64,000 nucleotides of DNA from Thermoflavifilum thermophilum. Lineage in GTDB: Bacteria; Bacteroidota; Bacteroidia; Chitinophagales; Chitinophagaceae. The DNA lies in contig NZ_FPCJ01000001.1 of assembly GCF_900116565.1 (NCBI RefSeq), forward strand, positions 1,178,001 through 1,242,000. Reading direction: 5' to 3'. The notes below the pieces were generated by a model. The model had not been told where the DNA came from and made no database searches. It saw only the letters and a program-made list of their open reading frames with translations. This document shows positions 15,847 to 24,205 of this stretch, in pieces; the first letter of the stretch is position 1; each line of letters starts with the position of its first letter. Position numbers and translations under genes: made by a program.

Positions 15847-18531
15847 GTGAAACGTTGTGTGCACACCTATTTTGTATATGTTTTTTTGCTTGGATGGATG
15901 ATGGTATATGCCTTTCCGGCTCTTGCCCAGGAAAGTCTTTCTTATCGTATTTATGGCGTGATCGAAGCCCACAATCAACCGGCTGTTCGTGCCAGCCTGA
16001 TCCTGCAGTTTAAGCATGCCCGACAAATGTTTTTTGCGATCACCGACAGCACAGGTAAGTTTGGCTTCACCGGTACATTGCCTGCACCCGATACTGCCCT
16101 TTGCATCGCCAGGCTCCTGGGTTATGCCGCAGATACGAGTCAGATCATCATCAACCAAAGCGGCTCTTACCTCGTGAACTTCAACCTCAGGCCCAAACCT
16201 TACCCATTGCCCGAAGTAGTTATTCAGCTTCCAGCTGAAAACCTCGATACCCTCCGCTTCGATATCCGAACCTACCTGGGCCAACGCGATTTTTACATCA
16301 CCGATCTCATCAATCGTATTCCGGGACTGAGCACGGATGCTAGCGGGAAGATTTATTACAACAACAAACCCATCAAAGCTTTGCTCATCAATGGCGATCC
16401 GTTTCTTGGGGATGCCTATCAGCAACTCACCCCCAATATCCGGGCTACTACCTTCGACACCGTGGAACTGATCAAGGACTATCATCCCAACCGGTTGGAA
16501 AAAGGTCTTTCACTTTCACAGGATGTGGCGGTAAACCTGGTTACCCATCGGCCATTCAGCGGGTCGGCCAGCATCACCGGCGGCACCAGCCTGTTCAACA
16601 AATATGAAGCGGAGCTGAACGCTTTCGCGCTCTACAAACCCATCAAATGGTTTACCTATGGCAAGATAAACAATGCCGGAGTGCATTACGAGGCTTTTGA
16701 CAATACATCCCAAACGGCCAACCCTATGGCTCCCCAGCAGCTTGAACCCCAATGGCTCATCAAGCCCATACCGGCGGGCCAACCCGACGTGCCCTATCCC
16801 CGCTATGCTTATGATAACCGCGACCAACTGGCCGGTAGCCAGCTGAGCCTGCAACTCACGCCAGCCCATGAACTGACCATCCATTACACGGCAGGGAAAC
16901 AAAGCCAATGGATAGCCCAACGCGATAGCAGCTTTTTTATCGTGCCGGGCCAGCAAAGCTGGGCATTGACCAATCAGCGCCAGTTTAAGGCTGCGCAAAC
17001 CCTTCAGGATCTTTCCCTGCAGTGGACTTACGACCCAAAGAAACACTACATTGCCACCTATGCCTGGAACCTGCACCATAGCCAGCCCCGGCATGAAGCT
17101 GTGCAGCTCACTTCCGGATACCTGCACGATACGCTGACGGAATGGATAACAGATAAACAACACCTATGGAGTGCACGCACCACCCAACAGCTGCGCCTGG
17201 GCAAACATCTGTTGGAAGCCGATCTGGCTTATGTGGAGACACAATTACCCGAACAACAGCTGCTGCACACCTCACGCCTAGGCAAAATCTTAGACACCAG
17301 CGGGAAGACAACCGACTACCTGCAGCTCCTGCAAAGCCATTTCCACAGCACCTTTCTGCAATTTGGCTGGACACACGGCAACACCAGGCACAGCTATCAG
17401 GCAAAAGCATTTTATCAGTCCGATGCCCTTCAGCAGGCTCATCAAATTCAAGCCGAGCTGCCGCCAGACAGCTCTTTTGTGCAAAATACCTATCCTGTCA
17501 ACCTGCAGGAAGCCGGAGGCTCTTTTGTATTCCAGCGCAACTGGAACCTGTTTACCCAACTGAAAATAGGTGCAAGCCTGTCCAGTGCCCGCAGCCGCTA
17601 TGCGGATCAGCTGCAAAGCTTCACGTTGAAACAATTTTCGCTGACTTATCAATGGTCGCGCCCCTCAGGAAGAAGATCAAAGAATCTGTATGTGGATCAA
17701 ATCACGCTTTCCCTTTCACACCGGGAGCACTTGCTATCCGCAGATATGCTTTTTCCGCCCATCCTTTTATCGGCTGGATACCAGATCAAGCAACCAGCCG
17801 ACCGAATGTATCGCACAGCCGACAACCAGGGCACGACCTATTTTTCCATCAAGATGAAGAAGCCTGATATCTCCTTCGGCCCAAGTTTTTCTGTTTCCTA
17901 CACGCCACAACCCGTGATCTGGTCTTTCTTTGAAAATCCGGCCTATAGCTTCACCCAACCCCATCAGGGGAAAAATAGCAGGCGCTACCTGCTGTCCGGC
18001 AATTTCGCTAAGCCTTTGATCGCAATCAACTCCAAATGCTTTTACACCTTGCAATATACCGTGCAGGACCAGCCCTACCTGCTCAATGACGTCAACTATC
18101 GCCAGCAGCTGCGTGTGTTCAGCCACACTTTCACTTATCAGTGGAGTCCGCTACTCTGGTTTCTGATGGAGGCTTCCTACACCCAGCAGCAGCTGCATAC
18201 ACAATTGCGCGCCACAAGGCAGGCCGCATCCTTTGCCCAGCAAAGCACCATCCAGAAAGCTTATCTGAAAACCTCTGTGGATGTAACCAGTCTTTTGAAA
18301 GGCAATATCGTATACAATTACATCCACACGGCCTTCTTGCCTGCTTTTCACACGCTTGACCTGTTTGTGGAATATCGGCCGTGGAAAAACATCACCGTTT
18401 CGCTCTACGGGCATAACCTGCTCAATCATGCCACCCTGGCCTACCAAACCTTGGATGCCAACAGCGGTCAATGGACCTACTATGCGCTGGTAAGCCGGTA
18501 TTTGTTGTTTTCGGTGAAATGGGGGTTATGA
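15847..18531 (+). CDS. outer-membrane beta-barrel protein with N-terminal carboxypeptidase-regulatory-like domain
   Basis: 894 residues from a GTG start, with a signal peptide ending FPALAQ. Residues about 30-110 resemble the CarboxypepD_reg-like domain (YGVIEAHNQPAVRASLIL...DSTGKFGF). A TonB-receptor-plug-like segment follows (DLINRIPGLSTDASGKIYYNNKPIKALLINGD), then a long barrel rich in alternating aromatic/polar strands ending YLLFSVKWGL. No clear TonB box was identified. Such proteins commonly pair with GLPGLI genes in Bacteroidota, as here, but the transported or assembled substrate is unknown. The gene is markedly GC-richer than the GLPGLI genes. Its stop overlaps the convergent ispG end by 6 bp. 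Confidence 0.85.
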   Translation: MKRCVHTYFVYVFLLGWMMVYAFPALAQESLSYRIYGVIEAHNQPAVRASLILQFKHARQMFFAITDSTGKFGFTGTLPAPDTALCIARLLGYAADTSQIIINQSGSYLVNFNLRPKPYPLPEVVIQLPAENLDTLRFDIRTYLGQRDFYITDLINRIPGLSTDASGKIYYNNKPIKALLINGDPFLGDAYQQLTPNIRATTFDTVELIKDYHPNRLEKGLSLSQDVAVNLVTHRPFSGSASITGGTSLFNKYEAELNAFALYKPIKWFTYGKINNAGVHYEAFDNTSQTANPMAPQQLEPQWLIKPIPAGQPDVPYPRYAYDNRDQLAGSQLSLQLTPAHELTIHYTAGKQSQWIAQRDSSFFIVPGQQSWALTNQRQFKAAQTLQDLSLQWTYDPKKHYIATYAWNLHHSQPRHEAVQLTSGYLHDTLTEWITDKQHLWSARTTQQLRLGKHLLEADLAYVETQLPEQQLLHTSRLGKILDTSGKTTDYLQLLQSHFHSTFLQFGWTHGNTRHSYQAKAFYQSDALQQAHQIQAELPPDSSFVQNTYPVNLQEAGGSFVFQRNWNLFTQLKIGASLSSARSRYADQLQSFTLKQFSLTYQWSRPSGRRSKNLYVDQITLSLSHREHLLSADMLFPPILLSAGYQIKQPADRMYRTADNQGTTYFSIKMKKPDISFGPSFSVSYTPQPVIWSFFENPAYSFTQPHQGKNSRRYLLSGNFAKPLIAINSKCFYTLQYTVQDQPYLLNDVNYRQQLRVFSHTFTYQWSPLLWFLMEASYTQQQLHTQLRATRQAASFAQQSTIQKAYLKTSVDVTSLLKGNIVYNYIHTAFLPAFHTLDLFVEYRPWKNITVSLYGHNLLNHATLAYQTLDANSGQWTYYALVSRYLLFSVKWGL

Positions 18532-20547
18532 GCGAGGAGTTGATGCAATGGCTGCAGATGGAACAGGTTCGGGATCCGTCCACATGCCGTTTTCTTTGAT
18601 GAGCTGGATGAGCTCATCCACAGCGGTTTCGGCTGGCACATTGCGTTTTACGATTTCTTTGCCTTTGTAAAGCGTAATTTTTCCGGGTCCGCTGCCCACA
18701 TAGCCAAAATCGGCATCGGCCATTTCTCCCGGGCCATTTACAATGCAGCCCATGACCGCAATCTTAACTCCTTTCAAATGATGCGTAGCTGCGCGGATGC
18801 GAGCTGTGGTTTCCTGCAGGTCGAACAACGTACGGCCACAGGAAGGGCAGGAAATATATTCGGTTTTGCTGATGCGGGTGCGCGAGGCTTGCAGAATAGA
18901 AAAAGCCGTATTGTTTAAAAACTGGGCGTGGCTGTGCACTTCCAGATAGGTGCGCCCGCTCACGCGCAGGTTCTTGACCAAGTCGGGATGATTTTTCAGC
19001 CAGATGCCATCGCCCATGCCATCGAGCAACAGGGCTCCGGCTTCCACGGCAAACTGAATGAGCTGCTCGTCGATAGAGGCATGAAAACTTTCCACGCAGA
19101 GGATAACCGGCGTGGTTATGCCTCGCAGCATGAGGTCGTTGATTTTTTGTCGCACGGCAGGCATAGCGTGCCGGTTTTGGGAATAGATGCACAGCACGGT
19201 GGTATCATCCAGCGTCTGCAGCAGCTGTTCCCATTCTTCGTCGGTGGTGTTGAGGGTATCCAGGGCGATGAAATTCAGATAGGGCGAGGGCTCGTCGAGC
19301 CTTTGCAGCCAGGTAGTCCAGGTGAACAGCGGAAAATAGCGCCGCGGATCGGGCACATGGGCATACACCTGCGCATCACAAATCACCTGCAAGGTGCCTG
19401 GCAGTTCAAACGGCACATATCGTCCCGAGGTGTAAATAAAATCGGCTGCTGTGTCGCTCACATGCCATTTGTCGGTCGTGGAATCGTAGCGATAGCCAAT
19501 GTCGGCGAGCTTTTCATGGGTTAAAGGTTCTTCGCTCAGATCGGCTATCACCACCGGCACCTGTTTGCCTCCTATGCGGCCTGTTGGCTGGGTGTTCCGG
19601 CGTTGATATTGAAAAGGTGAATAAGCCAGTCGTTCGATGGGCGGAATGGGCTTATGGTTTTCCCTATGGGTATATCGTTTCACCAAATCCCGGCAAACGG
19701 GTATTTCATACTCCGGCTCTTCGGTGAGGGAAACCCGGATGGTGTCGCCAATGCCATCTTCCAGCAAGGTACCGATGCCCATAGCGCTTTTGATGCGGCC
19801 ATCTTCCCCATCACCGGCTTCGGTAACGCCCAGGTGCAGCGGATAACATTCGCCAAATTCTTCCATCATGGTTTTCACTAACAGCCGGTAGGCCTGCACC
19901 ATCACCTGGGGGTTGCTGGCTTTCATGCTCAGCACGATCTGATGATAGTTTTCCTCACGGGCGATGCGCAAGAATTCCATGGCACTTTCCACCATGCCCA
20001 TAGGCGTATCCCCATAGCGGCTCATGATACGGTCGCTGAGCGAGCCGTGATTGGTACCAATGCGCATGGCCGTGCCATATTCCTTACAGATGCGAATTAG
20101 CGGCACGAAGCGTTCGCGAATACGTTCCAATTCAGCCTGGTATTCGGCATCGGTGTATTCTTTGAACTGAAATTTCTTTTTGTCCACATAGTTGCCGGGG
20201 TTGATACGCACTTTTTCTACGATGCGGGCGGCCACTTCCGCGGCGTTTGGCGTAAAATGGATATCAGCCACCAGGGGCGTATGATAGCCGCGCTCACGCA
20301 GGGCTTTTTTGATGTGCAACAGGTTTTCCGCCTCCTTGATGCTGGGCGCCGTGATGCGCACCAGCTCAGCTCCGGCTTCTATGCAGCGGATGCATTGCGC
20401 TACCGTGGCTTCCGTATCCAGGGTATCGGTGGTGGTCATCGTCTGGATGCGAATAGGATGGAAATTGCCCAGCAGCAGGTCTCCTATTTTTACTTCGCGT
20501 GTAGGCAAACGTTGATATCGCGTAAGCGACTCTGTATAATACTGCAT
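18526..20547 (-). CDS. ispG: 4-hydroxy-3-methylbut-2-enyl-diphosphate synthase (long, three-domain form)
   Basis: IspG (GcpE) reduces the cyclic diphosphate MEcPP to HMBPP in the MEP isoprenoid pathway using a [4Fe-4S] cluster. The 673-residue length is the long form of Bacteroidota, chlamydiae and plants, with an extra domain inserted between the TIM barrel and the cluster domain. Visible are the barrel start (REVKIGDLLLGNFHPIRIQTM), NPGNYVDKKKF, ATHHLKGVKIAVMGC with IVNGPGEM, and the Cys pair SCPSCGRTLFD. Three cluster Cys are therefore present. I chose the ATG at 20547 (MQYYTESLTRYQRLPTR), which matches family starts, over an upstream ATG at 20571. Confidence 0.95.
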   Translation of the reverse strand: MQYYTESLTRYQRLPTREVKIGDLLLGNFHPIRIQTMTTTDTLDTEATVAQCIRCIEAGAELVRITAPSIKEAENLLHIKKALRERGYHTPLVADIHFTPNAAEVAARIVEKVRINPGNYVDKKKFQFKEYTDAEYQAELERIRERFVPLIRICKEYGTAMRIGTNHGSLSDRIMSRYGDTPMGMVESAMEFLRIAREENYHQIVLSMKASNPQVMVQAYRLLVKTMMEEFGECYPLHLGVTEAGDGEDGRIKSAMGIGTLLEDGIGDTIRVSLTEEPEYEIPVCRDLVKRYTHRENHKPIPPIERLAYSPFQYQRRNTQPTGRIGGKQVPVVIADLSEEPLTHEKLADIGYRYDSTTDKWHVSDTAADFIYTSGRYVPFELPGTLQVICDAQVYAHVPDPRRYFPLFTWTTWLQRLDEPSPYLNFIALDTLNTTDEEWEQLLQTLDDTTVLCIYSQNRHAMPAVRQKINDLMLRGITTPVILCVESFHASIDEQLIQFAVEAGALLLDGMGDGIWLKNHPDLVKNLRVSGRTYLEVHSHAQFLNNTAFSILQASRTRISKTEYISCPSCGRTLFDLQETTARIRAATHHLKGVKIAVMGCIVNGPGEMADADFGYVGSGPGKITLYKGKEIVKRNVPAETAVDELIQLIKENGMWTDPEPVPSAAIASTPRS

Positions 20548-20629
20548 GCAAAAGGAATTAAAAGACCTCACAAAAACACCTACAAATCTAACAAATCCAA
20601 TGGGGATGGGGTTGAGTGCTTAGCAAATT

Positions 20630-21307
20630 TTACCAATCTTTCCCACCGGGAACCACTTGCTGTTTTTGGTTTTCGTTTTGTTTCTCGCGGATCTTTTGTT
20701 CCTGCTGGGCCAGGGCTTTCAGCAGCTGATCGGCCTGCTGCGGGGTGAGCTGATTGGGATTTTGCCGCTGGTTTTGTTGATTTTGTTGGTTTTGTTGATT
20801 TTGTTGTTGCTGATTTTGCTGGTTTTTGTTTTGCTGTTGCTGGTTTTGGCTTCCACCGGCGGATTGTTGCTGCTGTTGTTTTTTCAGCATTTCCTGGGCA
20901 TAGGCCAGGTTATAGCGGGCTTCGTTATCGGCCGGATTGAGCTTCAGTGCTTGTTTATAGGTTTGAATGCTTTGCTGCCAGTTTTTTTCACTCATAAAAG
21001 TATTGCCCACATTGTACCAGGCATCTGCTTTCTCCTGCGGGGATCCGGCCAGTTCCAGGCTATGCTGGTATTGCTGGCGGGCTTCCTCATAACGTTTTTG
21101 CTGATACATGGCATTGCCCAGGTTAAACCAGGCGGGGGGAAGGTTTTGCTGTTTTTGCAATGCTTTTTTGTAATCGGCTTCGGCATCGGCATAATCACCC
21201 TTCTGATAGGCTTTGTTGCCTTTCCGAACGAGCTGGTGAGCCGACTGTGCGGCGGCTGAGGCAGCAATCCACATGATCAGCATCAGGCAGACACCCGTTT
21301 TACCCAT
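20630..21307 (-). CDS. batC: BatC-like tetratricopeptide-repeat protein
   Basis: 225 residues with a signal peptide (ending ASAAAQ), then TPR units from about residue 24 to 140 (AYQKGDYADAEADYKKAL, AWFNLGNAMYQQKRYEEA, AWYNVGNTFMSEKNWQQS, ARYNLAYAQEML). A low-complexity tract of Gln and Asn (about residues 143-190) leads to QQADQLLKALAQQEQKIREK and ends VVPGGKDW, which resembles typical BatC C-termini. It overlaps the upstream batB by 25 bp. Bat proteins form a periplasmic/inner-membrane system associated with aerotolerance and stress in Bacteroidota. batA, batD and batE are not adjacent here. Confidence 0.85.
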   Translation of the reverse strand: MGKTGVCLMLIMWIAASAAAQSAHQLVRKGNKAYQKGDYADAEADYKKALQKQQNLPPAWFNLGNAMYQQKRYEEARQQYQHSLELAGSPQEKADAWYNVGNTFMSEKNWQQSIQTYKQALKLNPADNEARYNLAYAQEMLKKQQQQQSAGGSQNQQQQNKNQQNQQQQNQQNQQNQQNQRQNPNQLTPQQADQLLKALAQQEQKIREKQNENQKQQVVPGGKDW

Positions 21308-22299
21308 AGTCCTTTTGATTTTTCAGGGATGAACAGTTCCAGCACGATCAATGCCAAAGCGATGGCCAGGAAATATTGAAAATAACTGTTGTAATCGGTG
21401 TACATGTTTTCCTGATAGGTTTTCTGTCCCATCTGGTTAATGCTGTTTTCCAGGCGGCGGGCTACATCGCTCACCTGATCCAGGTATTGGAAGGAGCCAT
21501 GTCCTTCGGCAGCAATTTGTTTGAGCTCAGTTTCATTTAACCGGGAAATCACGATCTGTCCGTTTTCATCGCGTTTGTAATCGCCGGTTTGCGGATCCCG
21601 AATCGGGGCTCCGGCGGGCGTGCCCACACCCACGGTATAGATAACAATACCTTCCTGATAAGCTTTTCTGGCCTGTTCAACGGCACCTTCACCGAAATCT
21701 TCCCCGTCGGTAATCAGGATAATGGCTTTATGGGTTTTTTCCTGGGTGTTAAAAGCCTGACGGCACATTTCAATTGCATCGGCGATCTGGGTTCCAGGTG
21801 TGGGTACCATATCGGGGGTGATGCTGTTCAGGTACATGTGAGCCGCCGCATGATCGAGTGTGAGCGGCATCTGCAAATAAGCCTGCCCGGCAAACACCAC
21901 CAGCCCAAGACGGTCTCCGGGCAATTGATCAAACAACCTGCTTAGCAACTGAACAGCCCGCTGCAGCCGGCTGGGCTGCACATCCTGGGCGAGCATGCTT
22001 TTGCTTACATCCAGTGCTACCATCACATCCACACCTTTGGTTTCCACCTTTTCCATGTGCGTGCTCATCTGCAGATTGGCTGCACCTGTGATCACCAGCA
22101 CCAGGGCCAGAAGCAAAAGCAAAAATTTCCAGCGGAACAGGGCTGGCCGGTAATCGGTAAATAACTGCTGTACCAGCCGGGCCTCTCCCCATTTGCGGAT
22201 GGCTTGATGTTTCCACCAAAGCACATACACAAATACCAGAACCGCTGGAATGAGCAGCAAGAGCCACTGAAAATATTCAGGATGCTGAAACCGAAGCAT
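21283..22299 (-). CDS. batB: BatB-like VWA-domain membrane protein
   Basis: 338 residues from the ATG at 22299; a longer frame from 22419 reads through unlikely sequence. Two N-terminal TM segments (residues about 11-28 and 56-76) are followed by a von Willebrand A domain with an intact MIDAS: DVSKS, the Thr in PTPGTQIADAI, and ILITDGEDFGEG. A C-terminal TM lies near residues 310-328 (FQYFLAIALALIVLELFIP). The domain would bind a metal and a protein partner at the inner membrane. It leads a two-gene unit with batC. A TATATTTG box lies 23 bp upstream. Confidence 0.88.
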   Translation of the reverse strand: MLRFQHPEYFQWLLLLIPAVLVFVYVLWWKHQAIRKWGEARLVQQLFTDYRPALFRWKFLLLLLALVLVITGAANLQMSTHMEKVETKGVDVMVALDVSKSMLAQDVQPSRLQRAVQLLSRLFDQLPGDRLGLVVFAGQAYLQMPLTLDHAAAHMYLNSITPDMVPTPGTQIADAIEMCRQAFNTQEKTHKAIILITDGEDFGEGAVEQARKAYQEGIVIYTVGVGTPAGAPIRDPQTGDYKRDENGQIVISRLNETELKQIAAEGHGSFQYLDQVSDVARRLENSINQMGQKTYQENMYTDYNSYFQYFLAIALALIVLELFIPEKSKGLWVKRVSA

Positions 22300-22321
22300 G
22301 CTCAGGAATTCATCACGCAGG

Positions 22322-22329
22322 CAAATATA
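22322..22329 (-). promoter_or_regulatory. -7-like box upstream of batB
   Basis: TATATTTG on the minus strand matches TAnnTTTG, 23 bp before the ATG at 22299. No good TTTG was found at the expected distance. Confidence 0.35.
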
Positions 22330-22404
22330 GTTTTTACCGGAGCCTGGTGGAAAGATAAAGGCTGATATTTTGAAAAAAATTAACGCCTCGAAATGCATTT
22401 TTTT

Positions 22405-22513
22405 CGTCATTCCGAGCACCAGCGAGGCCTGCCTGCCGGCAGGCAGGAATCTGCCGAATCGTATGCACGCTGTTCAGGAGATCCCTCACTTCGTTCGGGA
22501 TGGGGACGGGTGG
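22405..22513. repeat. modular hairpin repeat, left 109-bp copy flanking the ClC gene
   Basis: Begins CGTCATTCCGAG, contains the 20-bp perfect palindrome CCTGCCTGCCGGCAGGCAGG, then a segment with GAATCGTATGCACGC and a terminal hairpin (TCCCTCACTTCGTTCGGGA), ending GGGACGGGTGG. All 109 bases are identical by eye to 24024-24132, which lies on the other side of the ClC gene in the same orientation. The gene-free stretch from 22300 to 22666 otherwise holds only the batB and clc promoter boxes and the short copy next door. Confidence 0.9.
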
Positions 22514-22520
22514 AAGTAAG

Positions 22521-22580
22521 CGTCATTCCGATCCGCCGATGGGCGGAGAGGCCTGCCTGCCGGCAGGCAGGAATCCCATA
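22521..22580. repeat. short copy of the hairpin repeat family
   Basis: A head-to-tail partial copy 7 bp after the previous one. It starts CGTCATTCCGA, carries an extra small hairpin (TCCGCC-GAT-GGGCGGA), then the 20-bp palindrome and AATCCCAT, and then breaks off without the second hairpin module. Confidence 0.85.
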
Positions 22581-22618
22581 GGCCTACAGACAGCAAGGCT
22601 TCTATTCAGATAAAAAGG

Positions 22619-22649
22619 TTCGAGCTAAAGGCCTGGCAAGCTATCTTTG
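22619..22649 (+). promoter_or_regulatory. promoter of the ClC gene
   Basis: TATCTTTG at 22642-22649 matches TAnnTTTG; 19 bp upstream is TTCG (22619-22622), one base from TTTG. The ATG follows 17 bp downstream. The promoter lies between the repeat pair and the gene, inside the segment bracketed by the 109-bp repeats. Confidence 0.5.
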
Positions 22650-22666
22650 CCCGAAAAACAAGGATT

Positions 22667-23950
22667 ATGGACTATGCCACACGGAAAAAATTAGTTGAAC
22701 TTCGCTATACCATCAATGACCGGCTGCGTATCAACGAATTCATCTTCAGCAAAATTTTTATTCTCTGGGCTGTGATTGGGTTTCTGGGCGGGATTATGGC
22801 AGGTTTTTACTGGATTATCCTGGATGCCTTCACCCACTTGTTGGCAGGTTTTACTGGAGCCTGGGTGATTGCCTGCATGACAGGCGCCGGATTGATAGCG
22901 GGCCTGATCATTTACCTGCTGCGTGATCCTGGAGAAATTGATCTGATTGTGAACAATATTCGTTTCCGCGGTGGAAGGCTTGACACACGCAACAATCCGG
23001 CTATGATTCTGTCTTCACTGGTGTGTATTGCTTCGGGAGGAAGCCTGGGACCTGAAACGCCCATGATTCAGGTTACTGGATCTACCGGAACCTGGCTGGC
23101 TAAACGACTGCATTTCCGCAATGAAGATATCCGTTCCATGACCATTGCCGGCGTAGCTGCTGGATTCACAGCCTTGTTTGGTGCACCTCTGGGTAGCAGC
23201 CTCTTTGCACTGGAAATCCTTCACCACAAGCATGTAACGGAATATTATCAGGCATTGATTCCTGCTATTGTGGCCAGTTGCACAAGCTATATTGTTTTCG
23301 TAATCATTACCCATATCGGCATAGGTCCCAGCTGGCAATTTCCAGCTTCGTATCAGGTACATGTGAATGATGCTATTTATGCTATCGGATTTGGAGCCAT
23401 TGCAGCTGCTATAGGTTGGGCTTTTATTTTTTTGGTACGTACCGGAAAAAGAGTTTTTAAAAAACTACCGTTCCCGATTTTCATCAAAACAGCCATGGGT
23501 GGGCTATTGTTGGGTATTATGGCCTATGAATTGCCTATCACTCGCTATTTCAGCCATTATCAAATTCCGGAACTGTTTAGCCAACATTTTACCCTGCAGC
23601 TGCTGGTAGCGATTCTGATTGTTAAACTCATGGCCATTACTGTAACCGTCACCTCCGGATGGCGGGGTGGTTTTATTATTCCGCTATTTTTCACCGGAGC
23701 TACGCTGGGATTGATCATTGCTCATTTCTTCCCTTATTCGCAACCTGCCCTGATCATGGTGTGTTGTATGGCTGCCCTTAATGCCTGCGTAACCCGCACG
23801 CCGGTAAGCTCAACCATTTTGGTGGCTAGCATGACGGGTGTGCATTTGTTGATTCCCATTCTGTTTGCCAGCCTCACTGGCTTTTTCCTGGCTCCCAAAA
23901 CACCGCTGATTAACGCCCAGCTGCGCAAACGGGAAAAGCATGAAGAGTGA
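22667..23950 (+). CDS. ClC-family chloride channel/transporter
   Basis: 427 residues with about ten membrane helices. Family landmarks are GGSLGPETPMIQVTG (residues 124-138), the FGAPLGSSLFALEILH motif of helix G, and GWRGGFIIPLFFTGATLG late in the protein. In proton-coupled ClC antiporters the GREGP motif supplies the gating glutamate; here the equivalent position appears to be Leu (GSLGP), with a Glu only after GP. That may point to channel-like behaviour, but this is inference. There is no C-terminal CBS domain. The gene stands alone, bracketed by perfect 109-bp direct repeats, with its own promoter. Confidence 0.9.
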   Translation: MDYATRKKLVELRYTINDRLRINEFIFSKIFILWAVIGFLGGIMAGFYWIILDAFTHLLAGFTGAWVIACMTGAGLIAGLIIYLLRDPGEIDLIVNNIRFRGGRLDTRNNPAMILSSLVCIASGGSLGPETPMIQVTGSTGTWLAKRLHFRNEDIRSMTIAGVAAGFTALFGAPLGSSLFALEILHHKHVTEYYQALIPAIVASCTSYIVFVIITHIGIGPSWQFPASYQVHVNDAIYAIGFGAIAAAIGWAFIFLVRTGKRVFKKLPFPIFIKTAMGGLLLGIMAYELPITRYFSHYQIPELFSQHFTLQLLVAILIVKLMAITVTVTSGWRGGFIIPLFFTGATLGLIIAHFFPYSQPALIMVCCMAALNACVTRTPVSSTILVASMTGVHLLIPILFASLTGFFLAPKTPLINAQLRKREKHEE

Positions 23951-24023
23951 AAGGATTCTTTTATACGCACACCGGTAAATACGGAGGCAAGCTCTGTGGA
24001 ATCGGCGAATTCAGGCCCTTTCC

Positions 24024-24132
24024 CGTCATTCCGAGCACCAGCGAGGCCTGCCTGCCGGCAGGCAGGAATCTGCCGAATCGTATGCACGCTGTTCAGGAGA
24101 TCCCTCACTTCGTTCGGGATGGGGACGGGTGG
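24024..24132. repeat. modular hairpin repeat, right 109-bp copy flanking the ClC gene
   Basis: Identical in sequence and orientation to 22405-22513. It starts 73 bp after the ClC stop and ends 73 bp before the metH stop. The gap 23951-24205 contains nothing else recognisable. Confidence 0.9.
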
Positions 24133-24205
24133 GTAAGCCGGCAGGCCCGGGGTGAGGACGGAAAAGGATTGGCGTCAGCGAGGGATTGCATGTTGTCCAG
24201 TAGGC

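Noticed and set aside
15775-17163. Long minus-strand frames (236 and 215 codons) across the 5' half of the barrel-protein gene
   Set aside because: They are antisense shadows of a GC-rich gene whose plus-strand frame has a signal peptide, plug-like segment and barrel.
20657-21259. 200-codon plus-strand Leu/Val-rich frame resembling a membrane protein
   Set aside because: The hydrophobicity comes from reading the CAG/CAA (Gln) tract and helices of batC in reverse. batC on the minus strand has TPR motifs and the expected C-terminus.
22611-22630. tRNA-like GGTTCGA near the ClC promoter
   Set aside because: No acceptor stem, anticodon arm or CCA end can be drawn around it.
22405-24132. ClC gene as an insertion sequence cargo
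   Set aside because: The flanking repeats are direct, belong to a wider intergenic family, and no transposase or terminal inverted repeats are present. A recombination cassette remains possible.
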